NCBI GenBank assembly: GCA_902826815.1
Contig: CADEGF010000029.1
Span: 18,742 to 82,741, forward strand
DNA: 64,000 nucleotides
Reading direction: 5' to 3'
From: an uncultured Mycobacteriaceae bacterium
GTDB taxonomy: Bacteria > Actinomycetota > Actinomycetes > Mycobacteriales > Mycobacteriaceae
Shown: one piece after another, positions 1-9,626 of the stretch
Layout of the letters: every line of letters starts with the position of its first letter
Position numbering within the stretch: position 1 is the stretch's first letter
Translations under genes and position numbers: made by a program
The notes under the pieces: model-generated
What the model was told of the DNA's origin: nothing
The model's database searches: none
Seen by the model: only the letters and a program-made list of their open reading frames with translations

Positions 1-1
1 C

Positions 2-421
2 GTCGCGGGCTGGACCGGTGCGCCGCGCCCGGTTGCCGCCCGTGAGCTTCTGCCCGAGCGTGCGCTGCTCGGCGACGTTTCGGCGATCGCTGCACTGGAA
101 ACCGAGGTGATGCGACCCCTCGGGGACGCCGGACCGGCGTTGAGCGAGACGTTGGACGCCTATCTGGACTCCGGCGGCGCGATCGAGGCGTGCGCCCGCA
201 AACTGTTCGTTCATCCAAACACCGTCCGCTACCGCCTCAAGCGCATCGCTGATTTCACAGGCCGCGATGCGACAACTCCCCGCGACGCCTACGTGCTCCG
301 GGTGGCCTCGACCGTGGGCCGCTTAAATCGGCAAGCACAGCATTCGAGCACGTCGAACATGTCCGCAGGAGGGATAACCAAACGCGCGGCGGCCGACCCG
401 ACGCAGGACCGGGCAGGGTAA
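2..421 (+). CDS. mabR: MabR, PucR-type regulator of the FAS-II operon (C-terminal part)
   Basis: Only the C-terminal 139 residues lie in the window; the reading frame is open from base 2. The stretch from about base 160 to 280 encodes the helix-turn-helix of the PucR family (ARKLFVHPNTVRYRLKRI), which ends these regulators. In mycobacteria the PucR-like protein directly upstream of fabD (Rv2242, MabR) controls the fabD-acpM-kasA-kasB-accD6 operon. The gene order here is the same, and a match to the reported MabR operator lies just downstream. The tail after the HTH is short and polar. Identity rests on synteny plus domain; the sensory N-terminal part cannot be seen. Confidence 0.85.
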   Translation, partial: VAGWTGAPRPVAARELLPERALLGDVSAIAALETEVMRPLGDAGPALSETLDAYLDSGGAIEACARKLFVHPNTVRYRLKRIADFTGRDATTPRDAYVLRVASTVGRLNRQAQHSSTSNMSAGGITKRAAADPTQDRAG

Positions 422-462
422 CAGGTTGCAGGCCTGTATCGAAGGCGTCGCATCACATGCTG

Positions 463-483
463 TTTTGTGGGGTCTCCACAAAA
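463..483. promoter_or_regulatory. MabR operator: TTTTGT-N9-ACAAAA inverted repeat
   Basis: A perfect inverted repeat TTTTGT-N9-ACAAAA (inner bases extend it to TTTTGTGG/CCACAAAA around a 5-nt centre) sits 67 bases before fabD. As I recall, this is the motif reported for MabR at the fasII promoter of M. smegmatis. It overlaps the expected -35 region of the promoter whose -10 candidate is TAATCT at 501-506, so bound regulator would touch RNA polymerase. Confidence 0.8.
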
Positions 484-500
484 AGATAAGACGAGGTTCA

Positions 501-506
501 TAATCT
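501..506 (+). promoter_or_regulatory. Candidate -10 box of the fabD operon promoter
   Basis: TAATCT fits the mycobacterial -10 pattern TANNNT and lies about 18 bases after the end of the MabR-type operator, leaving a 5' leader of roughly 35-40 bases before the GTG start of fabD. No clear TTGACA -35 is visible, which is common in mycobacteria. Inference from pattern only. Confidence 0.45.
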
Positions 507-549
507 CTTACACCGCGCAGATGGGTTCCCTCAGTGTTTCCTTAAACAC

Positions 550-1467
550 GTGCTCGCAATGCTTGCTCCCGGACAGGGATCGCAGACCCCCGGCATGCTC
601 GCCTCCTGGCTTGAGCTGCCGGGAGCGGCTGACCGCATCTCCACCTGGTCGCAGTCCAGTGGTCTCGACCTGGCGCGCCTCGGCACCACCGCGACGGCGG
701 AGGAGATCACCGATACCTCGGTGACGCAGCCGCTGGTCGTGGCGGCGACGCTGCTGGCGTGGGAGGAACTGACAAAGCGCGGTCTGCTGGCCGGACGTGA
801 CTTCATCGCAGCCGGCCACTCCGTCGGTGAGATCGCCGCATATGCGATCGCAGGCGTCATCTCCAGCGACGACGCCGTCGCCCTGGCCGCCACCCGTGGC
901 GCGGAGATGGCGAAGGCCTGCGCGACCGAGCCCACCGGGATGTCCGCGGTGCTCGGCGGCGATGAGGCCGAGGTACTCGGCCGGCTCCAGGAACTGGACC
1001 TGGTGCCCGCGAACCGCAATGCGGCGGGTCAGATCGTGGCTGCGGGCAGCCTGGCCGCGCTGAGCAAGCTGGCCGAGGATCCGCCCGCCAAGGCGCGCGT
1101 CCGGCCCCTCGCCACCGCAGGTGCGTTCCACACGCACTACATGGCATCGGCCACCGACGGGTATGCAAGCGCGGTTTCAAAGGTCACCACCACTGAGCCA
1201 TCTGGACCCACCGCGACTCTGCTGAGCAATGCCGACGGCAAGCCGGTCGACTCGGCCACGGACGCCATGAGCAAGCTGGTCGCCCAACTGACCCGGCCGG
1301 TGCGCTGGGACCTGTGCACGGAGACTCTCCGGCAATCGAACGTGAGCGCGATCGTCGAGTTCCCGCCCGCAGGGACGCTCGCCGGGATCGCAAAGCGAGA
1401 ACTCAAAGGGGTGCCGACGCACGCCGTCAAATCCCCCGCAGACCTGGACGGGCTATCCGAGCTCTAG
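550..1467 (+). CDS. fabD: FabD, malonyl-CoA:ACP transacylase
   Basis: Moves malonyl groups from CoA to AcpM so that KasA and KasB can elongate meromycolic-acid chains (FAS-II, cytosol). The 305-residue protein starts LAPGQGSQ at residues 5-12, carries the nucleophile motif GHSVG with Ser91, and the catalytic His194 in the motif AFHTHYM. The GTG start at 550 gives the same N-terminus and Ser/His numbering as remembered mycobacterial FabD. First gene of the operon, 86 bases before acpM, under the MabR-type operator. Product identity is very secure. Confidence 0.97.
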   Translation: MLAMLAPGQGSQTPGMLASWLELPGAADRISTWSQSSGLDLARLGTTATAEEITDTSVTQPLVVAATLLAWEELTKRGLLAGRDFIAAGHSVGEIAAYAIAGVISSDDAVALAATRGAEMAKACATEPTGMSAVLGGDEAEVLGRLQELDLVPANRNAAGQIVAAGSLAALSKLAEDPPAKARVRPLATAGAFHTHYMASATDGYASAVSKVTTTEPSGPTATLLSNADGKPVDSATDAMSKLVAQLTRPVRWDLCTETLRQSNVSAIVEFPPAGTLAGIAKRELKGVPTHAVKSPADLDGLSEL

Positions 1468-1553
1468 AGGTGTGGCCGCTGGCGCCGCCGGCGGTCAGTA
1501 CAACCGCACAACAACGTAAATCGAAGTAACACAACAAATTAGAAGGAGCCATA

Positions 1554-1856
1554 GTGGCCGCCACGCAGGAAGAAATCATTTCGGGTCTCGCTGAGATCAT
1601 CGAAGAAGTCACCGGCATCGAGCCGTCGGAGGTCACCCCGGAGAAGTCGTTCGTCGACGACCTGGACATCGACTCGCTGTCGATGGTTGAGATCGCCGTG
1701 CAGACCGAGGACAAGTACGGCGTGAAGATCCCCGACGAGGACCTCGCGGGCCTGCGCACCGTTGGTGACGTCGTCTCCTACATCCAGAAGCTCGAAGAAG
1801 AGAACCCAGAGGCTGCTGCCGCGCTGCGCACGAAGATCGAAGCTGATCGCACGTGA
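1554..1856 (+). CDS. acpM: AcpM, meromycolate extension acyl carrier protein
   Basis: Carries growing acyl chains between FAS-II enzymes on a 4'-phosphopantetheine arm. The arm attaches at Ser41 in the motif [10 protein letters not shown]. The 100-residue length includes the extra acidic C-terminal tail ([20 protein letters not shown]) typical of mycobacterial AcpM and absent from ordinary 80-residue ACPs. GTG start with a strong AGAAGGAG ribosome site 7 bases upstream. The stop overlaps the kasA start (GTGA), so the two are translationally coupled. Confidence 0.98.
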   Translation: MAATQEEIISGLAEIIEEVTGIEPSEVTPEKSFVDDLDIDSLSMVEIAVQTEDKYGVKIPDEDLAGLRTVGDVVSYIQKLEEENPEAAAALRTKIEADRT

Positions 1857-3103
1857 CCAGGCCTTCCACTGCTAGCGGCGGTTTCCCCAGCGTTGTGGTG
1901 ACCGCCGTCACGGCGACGACATCGATCGCGCCGGACATCGAGAGCACGTGGAAGGGCTTGTTGGCAGGCGAAAGCGGCATCCGCGTCCTCGAAGACGAGT
2001 TCGTCACCAAGTGGGACCTTCCGGTGCGGATCGGCGGCCACTTGAAAGAGAACGTCGACGATCACATGGGCCGGCTGGATCTGCGGCGCATGTCGTATGT
2101 CCAGCGGATGGCCAAGTTGCTTGGTGGCCAGCTCTGGGAGACCGCGGGTACCCCCGAGGTCGATGGCGACCGCTTCGCGGTCGTCGTCGGCACGGGCCTG
2201 GGTGGCGGCGAGAAGATCGTCGAGACCTATGACCTGATGAACGAGGGCGGCCCCCGCAAGGTGTCACCGCTCGCTGTTCAGATGATCATGCCGAATGGCG
2301 CCGCAGCCGTCATCGGACTGCAACTCGGTGCACGCGCCGGCGTCATGACGCCGGTGTCGGCCTGTTCATCGGGCTCGGAGGCTATCGCGCACGCCTGGCG
2401 GCAGATCGTCATGGGCGACGCCGACATCGCCGTCTGCGGCGGTGTCGAGGGCGGCATCGAAGCGCTGCCGATCGCGGCGTTCTCGATGATGCGTGCCATG
2501 TCTACCCGCAACGACGAGCCGGAAGCCGCTTCTCGTCCGTTCGACAAGGATCGCGACGGCTTCGTGTTCGGCGAAGCGGGCGCGCTCATGGTCATCGAGA
2601 CCGAGGAGCACGCCAAGGCGCGTGGGGCTCAGCCGCTCGCTCGACTGATGGGCGCCGGCATCACGTCGGACGCCTTCCACATGGTGGCGCCTGCCGCCGA
2701 CGGGCTGCGCGCCGGTCGGGCGATGGCGCGGTCGCTGGAACTTGCGGGTCTCGACCCCAAGGACATCGACCATGTCAACGCCCACGCGACGGCCACTCCG
2801 ATCGGTGACACCGCGGAGGCAAACGCCATTCGCGTTGCAGGTGTGGAACACGCTGCTGTGTACGCGCCCAAGTCGGCGCTCGGCCACTCCATCGGTGCGG
2901 TCGGTGCGCTCGAGTCAGTCCTCACGGTGTTGTCGCTGCGAGATGGCGTCATACCGCCGACACTGAACTATGAAACTCCGGATCCGGAGATCGATCTGGA
3001 TGTCGTCGCGGGCGAGCCCCGGTACGGCGACTTCAAGTACGCGATCAACAACTCATTCGGATTCGGCGGACACAACGTGGCGCTTGCCTTCGGCAAGTAC
3101 TGA
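1853..3103 (+). CDS. kasA: KasA, beta-ketoacyl-ACP synthase I of FAS-II
   Basis: Performs the early Claisen condensations that lengthen C16-C18 primers with malonyl-AcpM toward meromycolate; the target of thiolactomycin. The 416-residue protein has the full KAS catalytic set: Cys171 in [10 protein letters not shown], His311 in NAHATATP, Lys340 and His345 in KSALGHS. Starts at GTG 1853, overlapping the acpM stop. About 60-65 percent similar by eye to the next gene, kasB, reflecting an old tandem duplication. Nothing unusual. Confidence 0.98.
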   Translation: MTRPSTASGGFPSVVVTAVTATTSIAPDIESTWKGLLAGESGIRVLEDEFVTKWDLPVRIGGHLKENVDDHMGRLDLRRMSYVQRMAKLLGGQLWETAGTPEVDGDRFAVVVGTGLGGGEKIVETYDLMNEGGPRKVSPLAVQMIMPNGAAAVIGLQLGARAGVMTPVSACSSGSEAIAHAWRQIVMGDADIAVCGGVEGGIEALPIAAFSMMRAMSTRNDEPEAASRPFDKDRDGFVFGEAGALMVIETEEHAKARGAQPLARLMGAGITSDAFHMVAPAADGLRAGRAMARSLELAGLDPKDIDHVNAHATATPIGDTAEANAIRVAGVEHAAVYAPKSALGHSIGAVGALESVLTVLSLRDGVIPPTLNYETPDPEIDLDVVAGEPRYGDFKYAINNSFGFGGHNVALAFGKY

Positions 3104-3135
3104 GCCGTCGGGGGGAAAGGAACCATCTCGGCACC

Positions 3136-4389
3136 ATGACAGGGTTGGCTACGGGGAACGGACTCCCCAACGTTGTCGTCACCGGCGTTGCCATGACGAC
3201 TGCTTTGGCAACCGATGCGATCACCACGTGGCAGCGACTCCTTGACGGGCACAGCGGAATCCGCAAGCTCGATGATCCGTTCGTTGAGGAGTATGACCTA
3301 CCCGTTCGCATCGGCGGTCACCTGCTTGAGGATTTCGAAAGCGAACTGACGCGCATCGAGTTGCGTCGGCTTTCGTACCTGCAGCGCATGTCGACGGTAT
3401 TGAGCCGGCGGGTGTGGCAGGACGCCGGTGAGCCCGAGGTCGATCCCAAGCGGCTGATGGTCTCGATCGGCACGGGTATGGGTTCCAGCGAGGAACTCCT
3501 GTTCGCCTACGAGGGCATGAAGAAGAAGGGCCTCCGCGGCGTTTCACCGCTGGCGGTCCAGATGTACATGCCCAACTCGGCCGCTGCCGCGGTCGGTCTG
3601 GAGCGCAAGGCCAGGGCAGGGGTCATCACCCCTATCTCGGCCTGCGCCTCCGGATCCGAAGGCATCGCACACGCATGGCGCAACATCGTGCTCGGCGAAG
3701 CCGACATGGCGATCTGCGGCGGTGTCGAGACGCGGATCGAGGCGGTGCCGATCGCCGGATTCGCGCAGATGCGAATCGTGTTGTCCACCACCAACGATGA
3801 CCCCGCGGGTGCATGTCGCCCGTTCGACAAGGACCGCAACGGATTCGTATTCGGCGAAGCGGGTGCGTTGCTGGTCATCGAGACGGAGGAGCACGCCAAG
3901 GCGCGCGGCGCCACCATCTACGCACGGCTGATGGGCGCCAGCATCACCTCGGACGGCTTCCACATCGTGGCGCCCGATCCCAACGGCGAGCAGGCCGGTC
4001 ACGCGATGACGCGGGCGATCGAGCTCGCAGGCCTGCAGCCCACCGACATCGACCACATCAACGCGCATGCCACCGGCACCAGCGTCGGCGACGTGGCCGA
4101 AGGTCAGGCGATCAACAACGCGATGCGCGGGCACAAGCCCGCGGTGTACGCGCCGAAGTCCGCGCTCGGTCACTCGGTCGGCGCAGTCGGCGCAGTCGAA
4201 TCGATTTTGACGGTGTTGGCATTGAAGAACGGTGTCGTTCCGCCGACGCTCAATTTGAAGAACCTGGATCCAGAGATCGACCTCGACGTCGTCTCCGGTT
4301 CGCCGCGACCCGGCAACTACAACTATGCGATCAACAACTCGTTCGGATTCGGTGGGCACAACGTGGCGCTCGCCTTCGGGAAGTACTAA
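3136..4389 (+). CDS. kasB: KasB, beta-ketoacyl-ACP synthase II of FAS-II
   Basis: Completes elongation of meromycolate chains to full length. The protein is 417 residues; catalytic Cys170 ([10 protein letters not shown]), His311 (NAHATGT), Lys341 and His346 (KSALGHS) are present. The ATG at 3136 follows a GGAAAGGAA ribosome site that is about 15 bases away, rather far; the M. tuberculosis protein, as I recall it, has about 20 more N-terminal residues, but no convincing upstream start is seen here. Lies 32 bases after kasA in the same operon. Confidence 0.97.
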   Translation: MTGLATGNGLPNVVVTGVAMTTALATDAITTWQRLLDGHSGIRKLDDPFVEEYDLPVRIGGHLLEDFESELTRIELRRLSYLQRMSTVLSRRVWQDAGEPEVDPKRLMVSIGTGMGSSEELLFAYEGMKKKGLRGVSPLAVQMYMPNSAAAAVGLERKARAGVITPISACASGSEGIAHAWRNIVLGEADMAICGGVETRIEAVPIAGFAQMRIVLSTTNDDPAGACRPFDKDRNGFVFGEAGALLVIETEEHAKARGATIYARLMGASITSDGFHIVAPDPNGEQAGHAMTRAIELAGLQPTDIDHINAHATGTSVGDVAEGQAINNAMRGHKPAVYAPKSALGHSVGAVGAVESILTVLALKNGVVPPTLNLKNLDPEIDLDVVSGSPRPGNYNYAINNSFGFGGHNVALAFGKY

Positions 4390-4433
4390 AAGGTACTGCG
4401 CGCCCGTTTAATCCGGCCCTATAGGAGGTTCCG

Positions 4434-5858
4434 ATGACACTCACGGCCCCCGAGGCAGTCGGCGAATCAACCGATCCCCGCGACCCGCTTCTACGACTCA
4501 AGACGTTCTTCGACGACGACTGCGCGCTCGAGCTTCTTCACGAGCGGGACCGCTCCGGCGTGCTCGCCGCGGCAGGAACCGTCAACGGTGTGCGCACGGT
4601 CGCGTTCTGCACCGACGGCACCGTCATGGGCGGCGCGATGGGTGTCGAAGGCTGCGCCCACATCGTCAACGCCTACGACACCGCCATCGAGGAGCAGAGC
4701 CCGATCATCGGGATCTGGCACTCGGGCGGTGCGCGGCTCGCCGAGGGCGTCAAGGCGCTGCACGCGGTCGGCTTGGTGTTCGAGGCGATGATCCGGGCGT
4801 CGGGTTACATCCCGCAGATCTCGATCGTCGTCGGATTCGCCGCGGGAGGAGCGGCTTACGGCCCCGCCCTCACCGACGTCGTCATCATGGCCCCCGAGGG
4901 CCGGGTCTTCGTCACGGGTCCCGACATCGTGCGCAGCGTCACCGGCGAGGACGTCGATATGGCGTCGCTCGGCGGCCCCGACACCCACCACAAGAAGTCC
5001 GGCGTGTGCCACATCGTCGCCGACGGCGAGCTCGACGCCTACGCGCGCGGCCGCCGGCTGGTCGGATTGTTCTGCCAGCAGGGTCATTTCGACCGCAACA
5101 AGGCAGAAGCGGGTGACACCGACCTGCACGCGTTGCTGCCGGAGTCGCCCCGCCGCGCATACGATGTGCACCCGCTCGTCGAAGCGCTTCTGGACGCCGA
5201 TGCCCCGTTCGAGGAGTTCCAGGCCAAGTGGGCGCCGTCGATGGTGATCGGCCTCGGCAGGCTGTCCGGACGCACCGTCGGTGTGCTGGCCAATAACCCG
5301 CTGCGGCTGGGTGGCTGCCTGAACTCCGAAAGCGCGGAGAAGGCAGCACGTTTCGTGCGGCTGTGCGACGCGTTCGGCATACCGCTGGTCGTCGTCGTCG
5401 ACGTCCCAGGTTATCTGCCCGGTGTGGATCAGGAGTGGGGCGGCGTGGTGCGCCGCGGCGCCAAGCTGCTGCACGCATTCGGCGAGGCCACCGTCCCCCG
5501 CGTCACGCTGGTGACCCGAAAGATCTACGGCGGCGCCTACATCGCGATGAACTCGCGGTCGCTGAACGCGACGAAGGTGTTCGCATGGCCGGACGCGGAG
5601 GTCGCCGTGATGGGCGCCAAGGCCGCGGTCGGCATCCTGCACAAGAAGAAGTTGGCCGCCGCATCCGACAATGAGCGCGAGGCACTCCACGAGGAGCTGG
5701 CCGCCGAGCACGAGAGGATCGCTGGCGGGGTGGATTCCGCCATCGAGATCGGTGTGGTCGACGAGAAGATCGACCCGGCGCACACCCGCAGCAAGCTGAC
5801 CCAGGCTCTGGCCGAGGCGCCTGCCCGTCGGGGACGGCACAAGAACATCCCGCTGTAA
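4434..5858 (+). CDS. accD6: AccD6, acetyl/propionyl-CoA carboxylase beta subunit
   Basis: Carboxyltransferase subunit that, with a biotinylated AccA subunit encoded elsewhere, makes malonyl-CoA for FAS-I and FAS-II. The 474-residue protein shows the two crotonase-like halves: an N-terminal half with GIWHSGGARLAEG and FAAGGAAYGPA, and a C-terminal half with VDVPGYLPG and KIYGGAYIAM. A near-perfect TAGGAGG ribosome site stands 6-7 bases before the ATG. Last gene of the fasII operon, 44 bases after kasB. Confidence 0.97.
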   Translation: MTLTAPEAVGESTDPRDPLLRLKTFFDDDCALELLHERDRSGVLAAAGTVNGVRTVAFCTDGTVMGGAMGVEGCAHIVNAYDTAIEEQSPIIGIWHSGGARLAEGVKALHAVGLVFEAMIRASGYIPQISIVVGFAAGGAAYGPALTDVVIMAPEGRVFVTGPDIVRSVTGEDVDMASLGGPDTHHKKSGVCHIVADGELDAYARGRRLVGLFCQQGHFDRNKAEAGDTDLHALLPESPRRAYDVHPLVEALLDADAPFEEFQAKWAPSMVIGLGRLSGRTVGVLANNPLRLGGCLNSESAEKAARFVRLCDAFGIPLVVVVDVPGYLPGVDQEWGGVVRRGAKLLHAFGEATVPRVTLVTRKIYGGAYIAMNSRSLNATKVFAWPDAEVAVMGAKAAVGILHKKKLAAASDNEREALHEELAAEHERIAGGVDSAIEIGVVDEKIDPAHTRSKLTQALAEAPARRGRHKNIPL

Positions 5859-5962
5859 GCCGAATTCGCTCCAGACCTCGGCAAACTCTCGCTTCACCTA
5901 CTGTGGGAAGCGGCCCATTGAGTTGGGGGAAACCTAAAGGGCCCTGACAGAGGAGTTGAGGT

Positions 5963-6349
5963 ATGCGAATTTCTGGAATGACGATGCGCCGCGGATTCGT
6001 CGGCGTAGTTGCCGCCGGAGCGCTGGCGGGACTGACCGGCGCTGTCGCAATGCCGACGGCATCAGCCGACGCCGACTGCACCGTGTCCGGGCTCAGCAAC
6101 GCGATCGGCACGGTCGGTTCGCAGACCGGTCAGTGGTTCGCCAGCCATCCGGACGCCAACAAGGCGGTCACGGAAGCAGGTGCTGGCGGCGACGCCGAGG
6201 GCGCGATCAGGAACTACTTCGTCGCGCACCCGTCGGAATGGGCTGAGCTGCAGCGCATTGCGCAGCCGCTGCGCTCTCTGCGCTCGCAGTGCGGCTCGAA
6301 CGTGGCGCCAGCCGACATCGCGCGGCTCTTCGACGCGATGGCCTCATAG
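5963..6349 (+). CDS. Secreted haemophore-like haem-binding protein
   Basis: A 128-residue exported protein. Residues 1-36 form a signal peptide (MRRGF followed by a hydrophobic stretch and PTASADA cleavage region). The mature part begins CTVSGLSNAIG and has a second Cys in LRSQCGSN; two cysteines plus a helical body with the segments SQTGQWFASHP and FVAHPSEWAELQ match the mycobacterial haem-binding haemophore family (Rv0203-like). GAGGAG ribosome site 7 bases before the ATG. Probably helps take up haem iron at the cell surface. Family call is by eye; function inferred. The last bases overlap an antisense AraC remnant. Confidence 0.75.
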   Translation: MRISGMTMRRGFVGVVAAGALAGLTGAVAMPTASADADCTVSGLSNAIGTVGSQTGQWFASHPDANKAVTEAGAGGDAEGAIRNYFVAHPSEWAELQRIAQPLRSLRSQCGSNVAPADIARLFDAMAS

Positions 6350-6439
6350 CCACCGACCGGATCCGCTGCACGTTCGCAGCCGTTCGGCGTCCTGCCCCGG
6401 CGGGACGCCGAACATCCGGCGGTATTCGCGGTTGAACAC
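6344..6439 (-). pseudogene. AraC/XylS regulator, C-terminal remnant
   Basis: On the minus strand bases 6436 to 6347 read FNREYRRMFGVPPGQDAERLR and a short tail before a TGA at 6344-6346. This is the final helix and tail of the second HTH of AraC-family regulators (normally preceded by about 250 residues). Nothing upstream in frame belongs to the family: the sequence passes directly into an aldo/keto reductase fragment on the other strand. A deletion therefore seems to have removed the rest of the regulator together with the start of the reductase. Too short to be functional. Confidence 0.6.
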
Positions 6440-7341
6440 CAACGGCCACTCCGAGAAGATCCTCGCCGCATACCTGGACCGCGGCCAACCCCGGTCAACG
6501 CGACCGCGTCGTGTTGGCGTCGAAGTTCTTCACCAACATGTACCCAGGCAACCCGAACGGTGGAGGCGCGGGCCGGGCATCGATCAGGACCCAGTTGCAC
6601 GAGACACTGCGTCGCCTGCAGACCGACTATCTGGACATGTACTGGCTGCACAACTGGGACCGCAACACCCCGATCGAGGAGACCCTGCGCGCGCTGGACG
6701 ATCTCGTGCGCGAGGGCACGATTCGCTACATCGAGTTCTCCAATACCCCGGGCTGGGTCACCGCACCGGCGCAGGCGACGGCCGTGCTGCGGGGCTGGAC
6801 ACCGCTGATCGCTTTACAGGTGGATTACTCGCTTCTGGCCCGCACCGTCGAAGGTGAACTGGCGCCACTGGCGCTCGATCAGGACATGGCGCTTGTGCCG
6901 TGGAGCCCGTTGCGCAACGGTTTCCTTTCCGGCAAGTACCGGCGCGGCGCGCAGGTCAACGACTCGGTGCGGGCGGCCTACGTCGGCGGTCCCAGCGACG
7001 AGGACTACGTCGTCGTCGACGCCGTCACGGCGATCGCAGAAGAGCTCCAAACCAGCTCTGCGGCAGTAGCACTGGCATAGCTGCGCGCACGCGAAGGGAC
7101 GGTGGTGCCGATCGTGGGCGCCCGCAGGCTAAGTCACCTGGAGGACAACCTGGCCGCGGTGGATCTGACGCTGACACCCGAGCACCTGCGCACGCTCGAC
7201 ACGGTGTCGGCGCCGACACTGAACTACCCCGCCGACATGACCGGCGCGACACGCTCGATGCTTCAGTTCGCGGGCAGCACCGTCGACGGTGAGTCGTCGA
7301 CGGTGTATCCCCCGCTGCTGGCCAGCGACGTGCGGTACTGA
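6437..7341 (+). pseudogene. Aldo/keto reductase, truncated, frameshifted and with a stop
   Basis: Three separate lesions are visible. The first about 40 residues are missing; homology begins at TNGHSEKILAAYLDRG near 6440. A frame change near 6485-6495 is needed to join this to QRDRVVLASKFFTNMYPG. A TAG at 7078-7080 interrupts VALA-LRAREGTVVPIVGARR where family members have Trp, so TGG probably became TAG. Downstream sequence stays in frame to 7341 and keeps the family C-terminus. Conserved pieces include YLDMYWLHNWD, VPWSPLRNGFLSGKY and VPIVGARR. The body may still be expressed from GTG 6511, but the enzyme should be inactive. Confidence 0.85.
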
Positions 7342-7342
7342 G

Positions 7343-7999
7343 TCAGGCTTGCGTGATCCCGGTCATCACGGGTGCGAGCAGATCGGCGAGCGCAGCCCAG
7401 GCCACGGTCTTGGTCTCGGGCAGCGCGATACCGAATTGGTAAGGGGCGAAATGGATCTCCAGACCCTCGGCGGTGGGGATCCAGTTCGCGAAGTTCTCGG
7501 CCCTCGGCTCGGCTCCGGTCAGTTCGCAAAGCCGGTTCAGCCCGGCCTGGCCGTCGGCGAAGAGGTCGGTGAGCATGATCGGGTCGGCGCTTCTGCTGTC
7601 TATCACCACGGTGCTGATATACGACGTGGGGTGGGCGCCGTAGTAGTGCGTGCCGAGGATCAGCTGGCCGACCGCGATGCTGCGGAATGTCACCTGTCCG
7701 TTCGACTCAAAATTCCACTGTTCGCCCGGGTTGCTCTCGACCTTGGCCCTGTCGATCTGCTCCTCTGCCGATATGCGGCTGGCGTGGTTGAACGCCTCCA
7801 CCACCGCCGGGTCGCCTTCGGACAGCTCGACGACCCGGGCGTCCCAGGTGCCCATGTGGTCGGTGGTGGCGCCGTCGATCGATGTCACCGCCACGGCGTA
7901 GGTCTCTTCGTTGGACACGCCGGTTTCGGCAGCACCCGGCGTCGCCAGCGTGACCGCCGCAGCCAACAGTGCAGCGGTCATCGCCGCGATACGTCTCAT
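7343..7999 (-). CDS. Exported protein with RsiV/DUF3298-like domain
   Basis: A 218-residue secreted protein. The ATG at 7999 opens a signal peptide (MRRIAAMTAALLAAAVTLATPGAAET); the longer frame upstream lacks one. The mature part has the pattern of DUF3298-type proteins: ISTVVIDSRSADPIMLTDLFADGQAGLNRL, then EGLEIHFAPYQFGI, which resembles the extracytoplasmic domain of RsiV and the MPT64 group. Lies 58 bases after glpD on the same strand and ends one base from the aldo/keto reductase pseudogene. Function unknown; surface or cell-wall role is a guess. Confidence 0.7.
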   Translation of the reverse strand: MRRIAAMTAALLAAAVTLATPGAAETGVSNEETYAVAVTSIDGATTDHMGTWDARVVELSEGDPAVVEAFNHASRISAEEQIDRAKVESNPGEQWNFESNGQVTFRSIAVGQLILGTHYYGAHPTSYISTVVIDSRSADPIMLTDLFADGQAGLNRLCELTGAEPRAENFANWIPTAEGLEIHFAPYQFGIALPETKTVAWAALADLLAPVMTGITQA

Positions 8000-8057
8000 T
8001 TGATGGCCACGTCCTTGGCCGGTAGCCGCGCCTCGACCCGACCGTGGGCAAGACTCA

Positions 8058-9626
8058 TCACACACCTCCAGCGAGCAGTTCCCCCGCCACAGTCAACACT
8101 GTGTCCCTGTCGGAGTCGACAAGGCCGATGCGGGTGCGCCGGTCGACGATGTCGTCGACTGTCAGGGCACCCTCGTGCGTCACCGCGTACTCGAATTCGG
8201 CGCGGATCACGTCGATGCCGTCGGCGACCGGATCAGTCGGCCGGTCACAGGTGGCCTTGGCGATGACGTTGGGCGCCTCGGCGCCGAACCGGGCGACAAG
8301 CGACGACGGCAGGTCGGTGGGGACGCGCAGAGTCGCAACCGGATTCGACGGCGCGCCGACGAGCGGCAGATTTCGGGTCCGGCAGCGGCCTGCGGACAGG
8401 TTCCGCAGCCCGACGGCCTTGTCGAGGACGTCCTCGGCCATGTAGCGGTACTCGGTCAGCTTGCCGCCGATCACGCTGATCACTCCCGACGGCGATTCGA
8501 CGACGGCGTGGTCGCGGGACACGTCTGCCGTCCTACCGTGCTTTTTCCCGATGCTCCTCTCGTCCGCGCCCTCTGCGTCGATCAGCGGCCGCAGTCCGGC
8601 GTAGGCGCCGATGACGTCGTCGCGGCCGAGCTGGTGGTCCAGCGCCGTGTTGACGGTGTCCAGAAGGAAGCCGATCTCCTCGGAGGTCGGCTCAGGTACG
8701 TCGGGGATCGGGCCGGGTGCATCCTCGTCGGTCAGGCCGAGGTAGACCCTGCCCAGTTGCTCCGGCATGGCGAATACGAATCGGTTGAGCTCTCCGGGAA
8801 TCGGGATGGTCAGCGCGGCGGTCGGGTTGCCGAGCGCGTTGGCGTCGAATACCAGATGTGTGCCGCGGCTGGGGCGCAGTTTGATCGAGGAGTCGACCTC
8901 CCCCGCCCAGACCCCGCTGGCGTTGATCACGGCCCGTGCGGTGACATCGAACGACTCGCCGGTCAGCTGGTCGGTCAGGCGCACCGAGGTGCCAGTGGCA
9001 TCCGAGGCGGCGACCCGGGTCAGGATCTGTGCGCCGTGCTGGGCGGCGGTCCTCGCGACGGCGGCGACCAGGCGGGCGTCGTCGATCAACTGGCCGTCGT
9101 AGGCCAGCAACCCTCCGGCCAGACCGTCGCGCCGAACCGTTGGCGCCATGTCGACGGCGCGGTCCGCGGAAATGCGACGCGACCGCGGCAGCGTCGACGA
9201 TCGGGTTCCCGCCATACAGCGCAGTGCATCGCCTGCCAAAAAGCCGGCGCGCACCAGCGCGCGCTCCGGCGTGCCCATCGCGGGCAGCAGCGGAACCAGC
9301 TGCGGCATGGCGCTGACGAGGTGGGGTGCGTTGCGTGTCATCAGGATTCCGCGTTCGGCTGCGCTGCGCCGTGCGATACCGATGTTTCCCGTCGCCAGAT
9401 AACGCAGACCGCCGTGCACGAGCTTGGAGCTCCATCGGCTCGTCCCGAACGCGAGGTCGTGCTTCTCCACCAGCGCCACCGTCAGCCCACGCGATGCGGC
9501 ATCTAATGCAATGCCGGCTCCGGTGATCCCGCCGCCGATGACGACGACATCGAGCGACTGGCCGTCGGCCAGCGCGGCCAACTCGCTACTGCGACGAGCT
9601 GCGTTGAGTGCGGCCGAGTTCGTCAA
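8058..9626 (-). CDS. glpD: Glycerol-3-phosphate dehydrogenase, FAD-dependent
   Basis: Oxidises glycerol-3-phosphate to dihydroxyacetone phosphate at the membrane, feeding electrons to quinone. The 522-residue protein opens with the FAD dinucleotide fold (VVVIGGGITGAGIALDAASRG) and continues with KHDLAFGTSRWSSKLVHGGLRYL, typical of GlpD; it aligns by eye with GlpD1 (Rv2249c). The best start is TTG 9626, whose bases overlap the TGA of the upstream tetR gene, so the two are translationally coupled. The frame is open far upstream across tetR, but that part is not homologous. Confidence 0.93.
   Translation of the reverse strand: MTNSAALNAARRSSELAALADGQSLDVVVIGGGITGAGIALDAASRGLTVALVEKHDLAFGTSRWSSKLVHGGLRYLATGNIGIARRSAAERGILMTRNAPHLVSAMPQLVPLLPAMGTPERALVRAGFLAGDALRCMAGTRSSTLPRSRRISADRAVDMAPTVRRDGLAGGLLAYDGQLIDDARLVAAVARTAAQHGAQILTRVAASDATGTSVRLTDQLTGESFDVTARAVINASGVWAGEVDSSIKLRPSRGTHLVFDANALGNPTAALTIPIPGELNRFVFAMPEQLGRVYLGLTDEDAPGPIPDVPEPTSEEIGFLLDTVNTALDHQLGRDDVIGAYAGLRPLIDAEGADERSIGKKHGRTADVSRDHAVVESPSGVISVIGGKLTEYRYMAEDVLDKAVGLRNLSAGRCRTRNLPLVGAPSNPVATLRVPTDLPSSLVARFGAEAPNVIAKATCDRPTDPVADGIDVIRAEFEYAVTHEGALTVDDIVDRRTRIGLVDSDRDTVLTVAGELLAGGV

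Noticed and set aside
4491-5897. A 468-codon minus-strand frame over accD6
   Set aside because: Shadow of accD6, which has all family motifs and a near-perfect ribosome site.
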